A stretch of 64,000 nucleotides of DNA from Microbacterium allomyrinae. GTDB lineage: Bacteria; Actinomycetota; Actinomycetes; Actinomycetales; Microbacteriaceae. Shown piece after piece: positions 46,943 through 54,089 of this stretch. The position numbers were made by a program, and so were the translations under genes. The number at the start of each line of letters is the position of its first letter. Positions within the stretch are counted from its first letter, which is position 1. Where the stretch lies: positions 1 to 64,000 of the forward strand of contig NZ_JAGTTN010000008.1 in the NCBI RefSeq assembly GCF_020682705.1. Direction: 5' to 3'. The notes below the pieces were generated by a model that was given only the letters and a program-made list of their open reading frames with translations, was not told the origin of the DNA and did not search any database.

Positions 46943-48070
46943 GTGACTCACGACGAATCGCGGCGACAGGCCCCCGTCATCCTGGACTGGTTCCTGCCGC
47001 TGACGGGTGACTCGCGCACCGACATCAGCCTGGGAAGCGCCACCAACAACGATCCGCTTCACCGGCCGCTGGCCCAGCGCCCGGCCGACATCTCGTACCT
47101 CTCGCAGATCGCCCGCGCCGCCGAGCACCTGGGATACGAGGCCGTCCTCGTTCCCGCGGGCAGCGGCAACGAGGAGAGCTGGACGGCGGCCACCGCGCTC
47201 ACGCAGCACACGCGCACGCTCGACTACCTCATCGCGGTGCGCCCCGGCCTCGTCTCGCCGACGCTTCAGGCGCAGATCGCTGCGACGTTCCAGAACATCA
47301 GTGGTGGGCGGCTCCGCGTCAACGTCGTGGTGGGAGGCGAGGACGTCGAGCAGCGGCGCTTCGGCGATCACGTCGGGCACGACGACCGCTACCGGCGTGC
47401 GGCCGAGTACCTCGGCATCCTGCGCCGGCTCTGGGCGGGCGAGCGCGTGACGCACGAGGGCGAGTTCTTCCAGCTCGAAGATGCGTACATCACGCCCCCT
47501 GCCGCGGCGCCGCCGATCTACCTCGGCGGGTCGTCCGACGCGGCGATCGAGGTCGCGGTCGAGCACGCGGACGTCTACCTGACGTGGGGCGAGCCGCCGA
47601 CGCAGGCGGCGCAGAAGATCGCCCGTGTGCGCGATCGGGCTGCGGAGCGCGGCAGGACGCTGCGTTACGGCATCCGGCTCCACGTGATCGCGCGTCCGAC
47701 CTCGGACGAGGCGTGGGCCATCGCCGATGCGCTGGTGGCCGACATCGACCCCGAGCAGCTCGCGCGTCGCCGAGCGGCGCTCGCGGGTTCCCAGTCGGTG
47801 GGCCAGCAGCGCCAGACCGCTCTCACCAACGGCGGGACCGCCCGGACGGATCTGCAGATCCACCCCGGTCTGTGGGCGGGAGTCTCACTGGTGCGCGGGG
47901 GTGCGGGCACCGCCCTGGTCGGCAGCTACCAAGAGGTCGCCGGCCTGATCGAGGAGTACTACGAGCACGGGTTCTCGGAGTTCGTGCTCTCGGGCTACCC
48001 CCACCTCGAAGAGGCGTACTGGTTCGCCGAGGGCGTGCGGCCCGAGCTCGCGCGGCGGGGTCTTCTCTAG
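46943..48070 (+). CDS. LLM-class FMN-dependent monooxygenase (SsuD-like)
   Basis: This 375-residue luciferase-fold barrel has close resemblance to alkanesulfonate monooxygenase: LDWFLPLTGDSR, GYEAVLVPAGSGNEESWTAA, LIAVRPGLVSPTLQAQIAAT, INVVVGGED-type RVNVVVGGEDVEQRRFGDHV and GVSLVRGGAGTALVGSYQEV. Such enzymes use FMNH2 and O2 to cleave C-S bonds of organosulfonates. The GTG start has GAGGAG seven bases upstream. It is next to a flavin-reductase-like gene, but no sulfonate importer is adjacent. The LivJ-type systems at 2-18 kb are the only importers in view. Confidence 0.88.
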   Translation: MTHDESRRQAPVILDWFLPLTGDSRTDISLGSATNNDPLHRPLAQRPADISYLSQIARAAEHLGYEAVLVPAGSGNEESWTAATALTQHTRTLDYLIAVRPGLVSPTLQAQIAATFQNISGGRLRVNVVVGGEDVEQRRFGDHVGHDDRYRRAAEYLGILRRLWAGERVTHEGEFFQLEDAYITPPAAAPPIYLGGSSDAAIEVAVEHADVYLTWGEPPTQAAQKIARVRDRAAERGRTLRYGIRLHVIARPTSDEAWAIADALVADIDPEQLARRRAALAGSQSVGQQRQTALTNGGTARTDLQIHPGLWAGVSLVRGGAGTALVGSYQEVAGLIEEYYEHGFSEFVLSGYPHLEEAYWFAEGVRPELARRGLL

Positions 48071-48099
48071 CGCAGCCTGCCTCCTCCTCGGCCCGACAC

Positions 48100-48126
48100 G
48101 GCCCCCTGCGCTCGGCGCAGGGGGCC
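48100..48126 (+). terminator. Terminator of the monooxygenase gene
   Basis: A perfect 12-bp stem (GGCCCCCTGCGC, loop TCG) lies 30 bp after the stop. Confidence 0.8.
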
Positions 48127-48157
48127 GTTCGCGTTCCTGCCGGAAATCTCACTAATC

Positions 48158-48212
48158 AGTGTTGCTAACTACCGGTACTTAGTGTTACCGTCTACTGGTA
48201 GTCAGCAACACT
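48158..48212. promoter_or_regulatory. 20-bp inverted-repeat operator before the padR operon
   Basis: AGTGTTGCTAACTACCGGTA (48158-48177) and its mirror at 48193-48212 match at 18 of 20 positions around a 15-bp spacer. The site is AT-rich compared with its surroundings and ends about 20 bp before the padR start codon, as expected for autoregulation by PadR. Confidence 0.7.
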
Positions 48213-48232
48213 GAGTAGATCGGAGGTGAGCG

Positions 48233-48574
48233 ATGGGCAATCAGATGACGGAGATGCTCAAGGGCACGCTCGAGGGCATCGTGCTCGCGATCCTGTCCGT
48301 GCGTCCTGCGTACGGATATGAGATCACGGCGAGGCTGCGCGAGCAGGGCTTCGCAGACATCGTCGAAGGCACGGTCTATGCGCTGCTCGTCCGCATCGAG
48401 CAGAGGGGCCTCGTGGACGTGGAGAAGGTGCCTTCCGAGAAGGGCCCGCCGCGCAAGGTGTATTCGCTCAACGCGGCCGGGCGCGAACAGCTCGCAGAGT
48501 TCTGGGGGACGTGGAGCTTCCTCGCAGAACGCATCGAACAGCTCCACGACGCACACACCCAAGGAGAGAAGTGA
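48233..48574 (+). CDS. PadR-family transcriptional regulator
   Basis: This 113-residue winged-helix protein has LKGTLEGIVLAILSVRPAYG, YEITARLREQGFADIVEGTV, YALLVRIEQRGLVDVEKVPS and PPRKVYSLNAAGREQLAEFW, the complete PadR DNA-binding domain with a short C-terminal helix. The ATG follows GGAGGTGAGCG. It heads an operon with DUF1048 and a DrrAB-type exporter. PadR regulators of this arrangement usually repress efflux until a ligand binds. Confidence 0.92.
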   Translation: MGNQMTEMLKGTLEGIVLAILSVRPAYGYEITARLREQGFADIVEGTVYALLVRIEQRGLVDVEKVPSEKGPPRKVYSLNAAGREQLAEFWGTWSFLAERIEQLHDAHTQGEK

Positions 48575-48576
48575 TC

Positions 48577-48945
48577 ATGGCCGCCAAATGGATCGAGACC
48601 CTGACCGGGTCGCTCGAGCAGAAGAAGCAGTACCGGCAGTACAAGGCCCGCATCGAGGGCCTGGCCGAGCCGTACCGTGCCGCCGCGAAGGCGATCGACC
48701 GGTACCTCATGTACTACGGCGGCGTCACCGACGGCGACACCATGATGACGATGCTGGGCGACTCCGCAGACCTGTGGGAGCGCGCGGCCGTCGACGGCAC
48801 GCCGGTCCGCGAGATCGTCGGCCACGACCCCGTCGAGTTCGCCGAGAGCTTTGCGCGGGCCTATTCGAGCAAGCAGTGGATCGACAAGGAGCGCGCGCGC
48901 CTGAACAAGGCGATCGAGGATGCCGAACGAGGTGAGCAGAAATGA
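48577..48945 (+). CDS. DUF1048 family protein
   Basis: This 122-residue helical protein (KWIETLTGSLEQKKQYRQYK, GLAEPYRAAAKAIDRYLMYY) has the DUF1048 pattern. The family regularly sits between padR and an ABC exporter in Firmicutes and Actinobacteria, and its function is unknown. AAGGAGAG precedes the ATG by eight bases. Its end overlaps the ATPase start by 4 bp. Confidence 0.85.
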   Translation: MAAKWIETLTGSLEQKKQYRQYKARIEGLAEPYRAAAKAIDRYLMYYGGVTDGDTMMTMLGDSADLWERAAVDGTPVREIVGHDPVEFAESFARAYSSKQWIDKERARLNKAIEDAERGEQK

Positions 48946-49760
48946 CAGGCGATGCAGTCATCCAGGTGCGGGGGCTGGAGAAGTCGTACAAGGAGCTGCA
49001 TGTGCTGCGCGGCGTCGACTTCGAGGTGGCGCGAGGGAGCATCTTCGCGCTGCTCGGGTCGAACGGCGCCGGCAAGACCACGGTCGTGCGGATCCTGTCG
49101 ACGCTTCTCAAGGCGGATGCCGGAGCCGCCGTGGTCGCCGGGTTCGACGTCGCCGCACAGGCCCAGAGCGTGCGTGAGACGATCAGCCTCACCGGGCAGT
49201 TCGCCGCCGTGGACGAGGTCCTCAGCGGTCGCGAGAATCTGGTTCTGATCGCGCAGCTGCGGCACCTGAAGGATCCCGGCAGGATCGCCGATGACCTGCT
49301 CGCCCGCTTCTCGCTCACCGATGCGGGCTCGCGCAAGGTCGCGACCTACTCGGGCGGCATGCGCCGACGCCTCGACATCGCGATGAGCCTCATCGGCGAG
49401 CCGTCGGTCATCTTCCTGGACGAGCCCACGACGGGCCTGGACCCGCAGGCACGCCTCGAGGTGTGGGATGCCGTCCGGCAGCTCGCCCGTGGCGGCACCA
49501 CGGTGCTGCTCACGACGCAGTACCTCGAAGAAGCGGAACAGCTCGCCGACCGGATCGCGATCCTGCACAAGGGCCGCATCATCGTCAACGGCACCCTCGC
49601 CGAGCTGAAGCAGCTGCTGCCTCCGGCGAAGGTCGAGTACATCGAGAAGCAGCCGAGTCTCGAGGACGTCTTCTTCGCCCTCACCGGCGAGGACGACACG
49701 CCTGACACCGGCGACGACGCAGAGAGCGACGCCGCCACGACACGGAAGGAAGGACGATGA
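48942..49760 (+). CDS. DrrA-type ABC exporter ATPase
   Basis: This 272-residue ATPase has GSNGAGKTT, TGQFAAVDEVLSGRENLVL, YSGGMRRRLDIAMSL, VIFLDEPTTGLDP and TTQYLEEAEQLADRI, all typical of the daunorubicin-resistance DrrA subgroup. The C-terminal extension PSLEDVFFALTGEDD is the DrrA regulatory segment. It overlaps both neighbours (ATGA junctions). The exported compound is unknown. Confidence 0.9.
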   Translation: MTGDAVIQVRGLEKSYKELHVLRGVDFEVARGSIFALLGSNGAGKTTVVRILSTLLKADAGAAVVAGFDVAAQAQSVRETISLTGQFAAVDEVLSGRENLVLIAQLRHLKDPGRIADDLLARFSLTDAGSRKVATYSGGMRRRLDIAMSLIGEPSVIFLDEPTTGLDPQARLEVWDAVRQLARGGTTVLLTTQYLEEAEQLADRIAILHKGRIIVNGTLAELKQLLPPAKVEYIEKQPSLEDVFFALTGEDDTPDTGDDAESDAATTRKEGR

Positions 49761-50521
49761 CCGCACACGCCATCGGCGACACCGCCGTACTCACCGGCAG
49801 GTCGCTGCGTCACATCCTGCGCAGCCCCGACACCATCATCACCACCGCCGTCACCCCGGTCGCGCTGATGCTGCTGTTCGTCTACGTCTTCGGCGGAGCG
49901 ATCGACACCGGCACGCAGGAGTCGTACATCGATTACATGCTGCCCGGCATCCTTCTCATCACGATCGCGTCGGGCATCGCGTACACCGCGTACCGCCTCT
50001 TCCTCGACATGCAGGGCGGGATCTTCGAGCGGTTCCAGTCCATGCCGATCGCTCGCTCGGCCACCCTGTGGGCGCATGTACTCACCTCGCTCGTGGCGAA
50101 CCTGGTCTCGCTCGTCATCGTCGTCGGTGTCGCCCTGATCATGGGGTTCCGCACCGGCGCGAGCCTGCTGGACTGGCTCGCGGTGGCCGGCATCCTGATC
50201 CTGTTCACCGTGGCGCTGACGTGGATCGCGGTGATCGCGGGACTGTCGGCGAAGACCGTGGACGGTGCGAGCGCGTTCTCGTACCCGCTGATCTTCCTGC
50301 CGTTCATCAGCTCGGCGTTCGTGCCGACCGATTCGATGCCTGCTCCGGTGCAGTGGTTCGCAGAGAACCAGCCGGTGACCTCGATCGTCGACACGATCCG
50401 CGCGATCTTCTCCCAGCAGCCGATCGGCACAGACATCTGGGTCGCGCTCGCCTGGTGCGTCGGCATCCTCGTCGTCTCGTACTTCATCGCGATGTCGATC
50501 TATCGGCGCAAGATCAGTTGA
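49757..50521 (+). CDS. DrrB-type ABC-2 permease
   Basis: This 254-residue six-helix ABC-2 permease has a cytosolic N terminus (VLTGRSLRHILRSPDTIITT), the connector RLFLDMQGGIFERFQSMPIA after helix 2, and LIFLPFISSAFVPTDSMPA before the last helices. It forms the membrane half of the exporter with the preceding ATPase. The ATG overlaps the ATPase stop, and the operon ends at a hairpin at 50545-50589. Confidence 0.9.
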   Translation: MTAHAIGDTAVLTGRSLRHILRSPDTIITTAVTPVALMLLFVYVFGGAIDTGTQESYIDYMLPGILLITIASGIAYTAYRLFLDMQGGIFERFQSMPIARSATLWAHVLTSLVANLVSLVIVVGVALIMGFRTGASLLDWLAVAGILILFTVALTWIAVIAGLSAKTVDGASAFSYPLIFLPFISSAFVPTDSMPAPVQWFAENQPVTSIVDTIRAIFSQQPIGTDIWVALAWCVGILVVSYFIAMSIYRRKIS

Positions 50522-50544
50522 CGCCCGCTGCGCCTGCGGCCGCC

Positions 50545-50589
50545 CGAAGCCCCGTTCCTGTCGAATCACTCGGCCGGGACGGGGCTTCG
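50545..50589 (+). terminator. Terminator of the padR-DUF1048-drrAB operon
   Basis: CGAAGCCCCGT (50545-50555) pairs perfectly with ACGGGGCTTCG (50579-50589). The end of the right arm is followed by ATTTCGTCC. Confidence 0.65.
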
Positions 50590-50697
50590 ATTTCGTCCGA
50601 CGTCCACCGGTCGCACCGTCGTCGGATTCCTGCCAAGTCGAGGCGGCATGGCCCGATCCGGCAGAGCGGACCCCGGCGGCGAGGCGATACTTGCCGC

Positions 50698-51003
50698 ATG
50701 ATCACCGTTCACCTGCGCTACGAGATCGACGCCGACAAGCTCGATGAGTTCACCGAGTACGCCCAGACGTGGATCCGTCTCGTCGATCGACTCGGCGGCG
50801 CGCATCACGGGTACTTCATGCCGAGCGAAGGCGACAGCGACGAAGCCTTCGCGCTCTTCACGTTCCCCTCGCTCGCCGCGTACGAGGAGTACCGTCACGC
50901 CTCACGCACCGATCCCGAATGCGTGCGCGCGTACGAGTTCGCCAAGGCCACCGGCTGCATCCGGCGATACGAACGGAGATTCCTGTCGCCCGTCTTCGAA
51001 TGA
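50698..51003 (+). CDS. NIPSNAP-family protein
   Basis: This 101-residue ferredoxin-like alpha/beta barrel protein has VHLRYEIDADKLDEFTEYAQ, GGAHHGYFMPSEGDSDEAFA and LFTFPSLAAYEEYRHAS, matching bacterial NIPSNAP domains. The biochemical role is unknown. GATACT (50686-50691) lies 6 nt before the ATG, so leaderless expression is likely. Confidence 0.8.
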   Translation: MITVHLRYEIDADKLDEFTEYAQTWIRLVDRLGGAHHGYFMPSEGDSDEAFALFTFPSLAAYEEYRHASRTDPECVRAYEFAKATGCIRRYERRFLSPVFE

Positions 51004-51119
51004 GGCCGTAGCGATCCGGCGTCGCGGGGTCCGGCATCCGATCGCAGCGTGCTCCACCCCCTCGCCGGTTCGGCATCCGAGGAGGACAATGCCGGAATGG
51101 AGGCGGAGTGGAGTGGCTG

Positions 51120-51689
51120 ATGGGCAACACGGTGCTTTACATGTCGATGTCGCTGGATGGATACATCGCGGGACCCAACGAGACCGACGTCAACGGCCTG
51201 GGCGATGGCGGCGGCAGGCTTCACGAGTGGGTGTTTCCTCCCGAGGGCGGAGTGAACTCCCGGATCGTCGAGGAGTTCATGGCCACCGGCGCGGTCGTGG
51301 CCGGACGGGGGACGTTCGAGCCTGCCGAGGGGTGGCACGGCGATCATCACGACGGCGTGCCGATCTGGGTACTCAGCCGCCGGGCGATCCCCGGCTGGGC
51401 GAGCGACATGTCGGCGGTTCACTACACGAACGACATCGAGGCGGCATTCCGTGAGGCTCGTGATGCGGCGAGCGGCAAAGACGTGCTCGTGCATGGTGCC
51501 GCCACCGCGCAGCGCGCGCTCGCCGCGGGGCTGCTGGATCAGATCGAGATCCACCTGATCCCCGTTCTTCTCGGAGAGGGGCGCCGACTGTTCGAGCACC
51601 TCGGATCGCAGCACCGCGAACTCGAGCGGCTCAGGGTGCTGGCCGGCGAGGGCGACGTCACGCACCTCCGGTATCGGATTCACTACTGA
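51120..51689 (+). CDS. RibD C-terminal (dihydrofolate-reductase-like) domain protein
   Basis: This 189-residue protein has TVLYMSMSLDGYIAGPNETD at the N terminus, VVAGRGTFEPAEGWHGDH, and VLVHGAATAQRALAAGLLDQ with IEIHLIPVLLGEGRRLF. That is the standard RibD_C/DHFR-like reductase family using NADPH. The true substrate is not known and it is not a folate-resistance gene by itself. ATG 51120 has GGAG six bases upstream and begins the conserved strand. An earlier frame start at 51108 adds four residues. Confidence 0.88.
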   Translation: MGNTVLYMSMSLDGYIAGPNETDVNGLGDGGGRLHEWVFPPEGGVNSRIVEEFMATGAVVAGRGTFEPAEGWHGDHHDGVPIWVLSRRAIPGWASDMSAVHYTNDIEAAFREARDAASGKDVLVHGAATAQRALAAGLLDQIEIHLIPVLLGEGRRLFEHLGSQHRELERLRVLAGEGDVTHLRYRIHY

Positions 51690-51989
51690 GCCGCTCGTCG
51701 ATGCCGCCTCGGGCGCCGCGCACACGGCGATGGGGCCGTGTCAAGCCCCTGGGATTCGAGGGCCGCACAGTCGGATGCTTCTCGTATGGGCGATCAACAA
51801 CGTCGTGTCGATGCCGAGAGATCCCGGCAACCGGAGCCGCCCGCCCGCACGCGCGAGGCCGAGCAGTCTGAGCGGCAGCGGTCCAGATCCGACTATCGCT
51901 TGCGCCCGCAGCCATACCCGCTGCCGGCTGAGCGCTTCGAATAGCCGGCGAACCGCTATCCCGGCGTCGCGTCCGGCTTCTTCTGAGCG

Positions 51990-52076
51990 AGCCGCTGCAG
52001 TTGGTACGACGACCGAATTGCTCTGGATGAACTCGCTCTCGTGGACGAGAACGCCCTCGGCGACCTTCTGCAGCAT
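51990..52076 (-). pseudogene. N-terminal fragment of an MBL-fold metallo-hydrolase
   Basis: From ATG 52076 the frame reads MLQKVAEGVLVHESEFIQSN followed by SVVV, which matches the first strands of a metallo-beta-lactamase-fold hydrolase family. It then turns into an Arg/Ala-rich, unrelated sequence without the HxHxDH metal motif. It is therefore a truncated remnant. The 3' limit given is where the resemblance ends. Confidence 0.45.
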
Positions 52077-52153
52077 CGCCCGACGGTATTCCCGGGTGGG
52101 CGCCGGCGCCAGTGCCGCTGTGCACCCCTCTGCCGCGATCGACGCCGCCGAAC

Positions 52154-52159
52154 TAGGGT
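52154..52159 (+). promoter_or_regulatory. Leaderless-type -10 (TAGGGT)
   Basis: TAGGGT lies 7 nt before GTG 52167. It has the same hexamer and spacing as at 41890. Confidence 0.5.
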
Positions 52160-52166
52160 GGGCCCC

Positions 52167-52370
52167 GTGAAGCGAATCTGGCCGTTCGTCGTCCCGGGGA
52201 TCGTGCTGAGCGCTGTGGGGTTGGTGTGGACCCTGCAGGGACTCAATGTGCTGGGCGGCTCGGTGATGAGCGGCTCCGCCCTGTGGGCCGTGATCGGGCC
52301 GATCGTCCTTCTGGCCGGGCTGGTGCTGATCGGGATCGCGATCGCACGTCGCCGCCGCAGGACGGAGTGA
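52167..52370 (+). CDS. Small two-helix membrane protein
   Basis: This 67-residue protein (MKRIWPFVVPGIVLSAVGLV ... GSALWAVIGPIVLLAGLVLI with a basic RRRRRTE end) has two predicted membrane helices joined by a short Gly/Ser loop. The start is chosen from the leaderless -10. Family not recognised. It is co-directional with dps, but a 120-bp gap separates them. Confidence 0.65.
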   Translation: MKRIWPFVVPGIVLSAVGLVWTLQGLNVLGGSVMSGSALWAVIGPIVLLAGLVLIGIAIARRRRRTE

Positions 52371-52491
52371 TCGCCGAGCCGGAGGACCCCGTCGCTCCGG
52401 ACCCAGCCGCGCGTAGCCCGCCGACGGTCACGATGTCAAGGCCCAGAGGCCATTCGGGACGGCCACCTACCCTGCTATCAGGAGGTCCACC

Positions 52492-53049
52492 ATGGCCACG
52501 ACCAAGCAGTCCGCAACAAGTCCATCGAAGCGATCCGCTCCGGGGGGCGCGGGAGCGAAGACCACTCGCCGGCAGAATGCCGAGAAGGGCTTCGTCGCAT
52601 CGAAAGGGCTGGGCGAGAAGCTTCAGGCCGTCCTGGTGGACCTCCTTGAACTTCAGATGCAGGGCAAACAGGCGCATTGGAACGTCGTCGGCCGCAACTT
52701 CCGCGACACCCACCGTCAACTCGATGAGATCATCGAGGCGGCACGAGAATTCAGCGACACGGTGGCTGAGCGAATGCGCGCGCTGCACGCCATTCCCGAC
52801 GGGCGAAGCGACACTGTCGCCGCGACGACCACGCTCCCGGAGTATCCGCAGGGCGAGATCGACACCTCCGAAACCGTCGATCTCGTCACGGTCCGGCTGG
52901 AGGCGACGGTATCGACGATGCGCGAGGTTCACGACGCGGTGGATGAGGAAGATCCCACCAGCGCCGACATCCTGCACGCGATCATCGAGAAGCTGGAGCA
53001 GTTCGCGTGGATGGTCAGCGCGGAGAATCGCTCGCCCGCCCGCACCTGA
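52492..53049 (+). CDS. dps: Dps-family DNA-protection/ferritin-like protein
   Basis: This 185-residue ferritin-fold protein has the Dps ferroxidase segment in LQAVLVDLLELQMQGKQAHW (His), then RNFRDTHRQLDEIIEAAREF (Asp/Glu) and VHDAVDEEDPTSADILHAII. The N-terminal 30 residues are Lys/Arg/Ser/Ala-rich, which in Dps proteins binds DNA. It oxidises Fe(II) with H2O2 inside a dodecamer. AGGAGG precedes the ATG by six bases, a strong ribosome-binding site. Confidence 0.9.
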   Translation: MATTKQSATSPSKRSAPGGAGAKTTRRQNAEKGFVASKGLGEKLQAVLVDLLELQMQGKQAHWNVVGRNFRDTHRQLDEIIEAAREFSDTVAERMRALHAIPDGRSDTVAATTTLPEYPQGEIDTSETVDLVTVRLEATVSTMREVHDAVDEEDPTSADILHAIIEKLEQFAWMVSAENRSPART

Positions 53050-53100
53050 AACGAGACGTCGGTCGCCTGACGCGGGGCATGCGTCGCTCGGTCGAGGGCG

Positions 53101-53178
53101 TCAGTGCCAGAACTCGAGTAGCGGCTTGACGAGGGCTTTGCGTCGCGGGGGAGCACCCAGTGCGGAAATTGCGTTCAT
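53101..53178 (-). CDS. 25-residue small protein or leader peptide
   Basis: ATG 53178 is preceded by GGGAGGT at a good distance (8 nt) and opens a 25-codon frame, MNAISALGAPPRRKALVKPL then LEFWH, ending TGA. The ribosome-binding site is among the best in the region, and the frame differs in base composition from its surroundings (ATTTCC, AAT). No known family is recognised. It is convergent with dps and stands alone, so it is not obviously an attenuator of a downstream gene. Confidence 0.5.
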   Translation of the reverse strand: MNAISALGAPPRRKALVKPLLEFWH

Positions 53179-53260
53179 GGGTCTGACCTCCCGCCGACGA
53201 ATAACGATCGCCGGGACGATAGCTCGGCTGCGGATGCCGGGGGCGCTCGTCCGCCGGGAG

Positions 53261-54025
53261 TTATCGGCCGACGAGCGCTATCGGGCGAGGAACGGCAAGA
53301 CCCGCGTCCAGGATGGTCCGCTCACCGAGAGGGGCGGAGAGCGTGACGGTGAACGGGGTCGCGGGATTGGCGGGACAGTCCTGTCCGCCCGTCCGCGGCC
53401 GCACCCCGAGGACGAGGCCCACCTGCTCACCGGTCTCGACGAGACTGACGATCTCGATGCGCCCCTGGGCATCCGCACCCGAGTTGCAGGTCTGCTCGGT
53501 GACGAGCAGGTGCAGGGTGCTCGATTCCGGGTCGGGCGGTGTGGCGAAGGCGATCGCGGGAACGCTCCGCTCTCCGAGATCGAGCGTGAGTGCACAGTCA
53601 TCGCTGCGAGAGACGTACCAACCGGGCGGCAGGTTCGACGCGTCGTCCATCCGCGAGACGATCAGCACCTCGTGATCGGGAGCGATTGCCGGCGACGCCG
53701 GATCCGGTGCGACTTCCACGTCGCGGAGGACGGTGACGGAGTCTTCGGCGGCGGCAGCCAGATACCAATCGTCCTCGACGAGCTCTAGAGGAAGACCGTC
53801 GTCCCACGTCGCTTCCGTGAGCGCGGTGCGGGCGTCGCTGTCGAGATCGCTGAGCGGAACACGTGCATCGACGGCGTCTGGGGAGATCGACACGCCACCG
53901 CAGAGGAACCCGTCGGATGCGCTCGCGGGCATGGGCGCACTCGCAGGCTCAGCGGAGGCGCAGCCGACGATGGCCAGGAGCGCGGCGGTGGCGATGGTCG
54001 CCGCGGTCAGACGGCTACGTCGCAT
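53261..54025 (-). CDS. Hypothetical lipoprotein
   Basis: This 254-residue protein has a lipoprotein signal (MRRSRLTAATIATAALLAIV with Cys22 in IVGC). The mature part is acidic and beta-rich (VSISPDAVDARVPLSDLDSD; LVEDDWYLAAAAEDSVTVLR) and contains four further Cys, which may form disulfides. No family is recognised. A second lipoprotein gene lies immediately upstream on the same strand, so the two may share a transcript. Confidence 0.7.
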   Translation of the reverse strand: MRRSRLTAATIATAALLAIVGCASAEPASAPMPASASDGFLCGGVSISPDAVDARVPLSDLDSDARTALTEATWDDGLPLELVEDDWYLAAAAEDSVTVLRDVEVAPDPASPAIAPDHEVLIVSRMDDASNLPPGWYVSRSDDCALTLDLGERSVPAIAFATPPDPESSTLHLLVTEQTCNSGADAQGRIEIVSLVETGEQVGLVLGVRPRTGGQDCPANPATPFTVTLSAPLGERTILDAGLAVPRPIALVGR

Positions 54026-54089
54026 GGTTCCCCCGGCGGTAGATAGGACACCCAGTATGCCGTCCGTCCGAGCGTGGGCAGGGGCGAAG

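Larger units (their letters stand above)
51690..52166. other. Noncoding region with a metallo-hydrolase gene remnant
   Basis: This is about 480 bp without an intact recognisable gene. On the plus strand a 52-residue frame at 51786-51944 (MGDQQRRVDAERSRQPEPPA ... YPLPAERFE) is possible but unsupported. The right part holds the start of a decayed metallo-hydrolase on the minus strand. A leaderless -10 for the next gene lies at 52154-52159. Confidence 0.4.

Noticed and set aside
51730..52170. A 146-codon plus-strand frame in the gap before 52167
   Set aside because: It is Ser/Arg/Ala-rich without motifs and overlaps the metallo-hydrolase remnant and the next promoter.
53050..53260. A riboswitch or attenuator around the 25-codon gene
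   Set aside because: No terminator/antiterminator pair or downstream co-directional gene was found.
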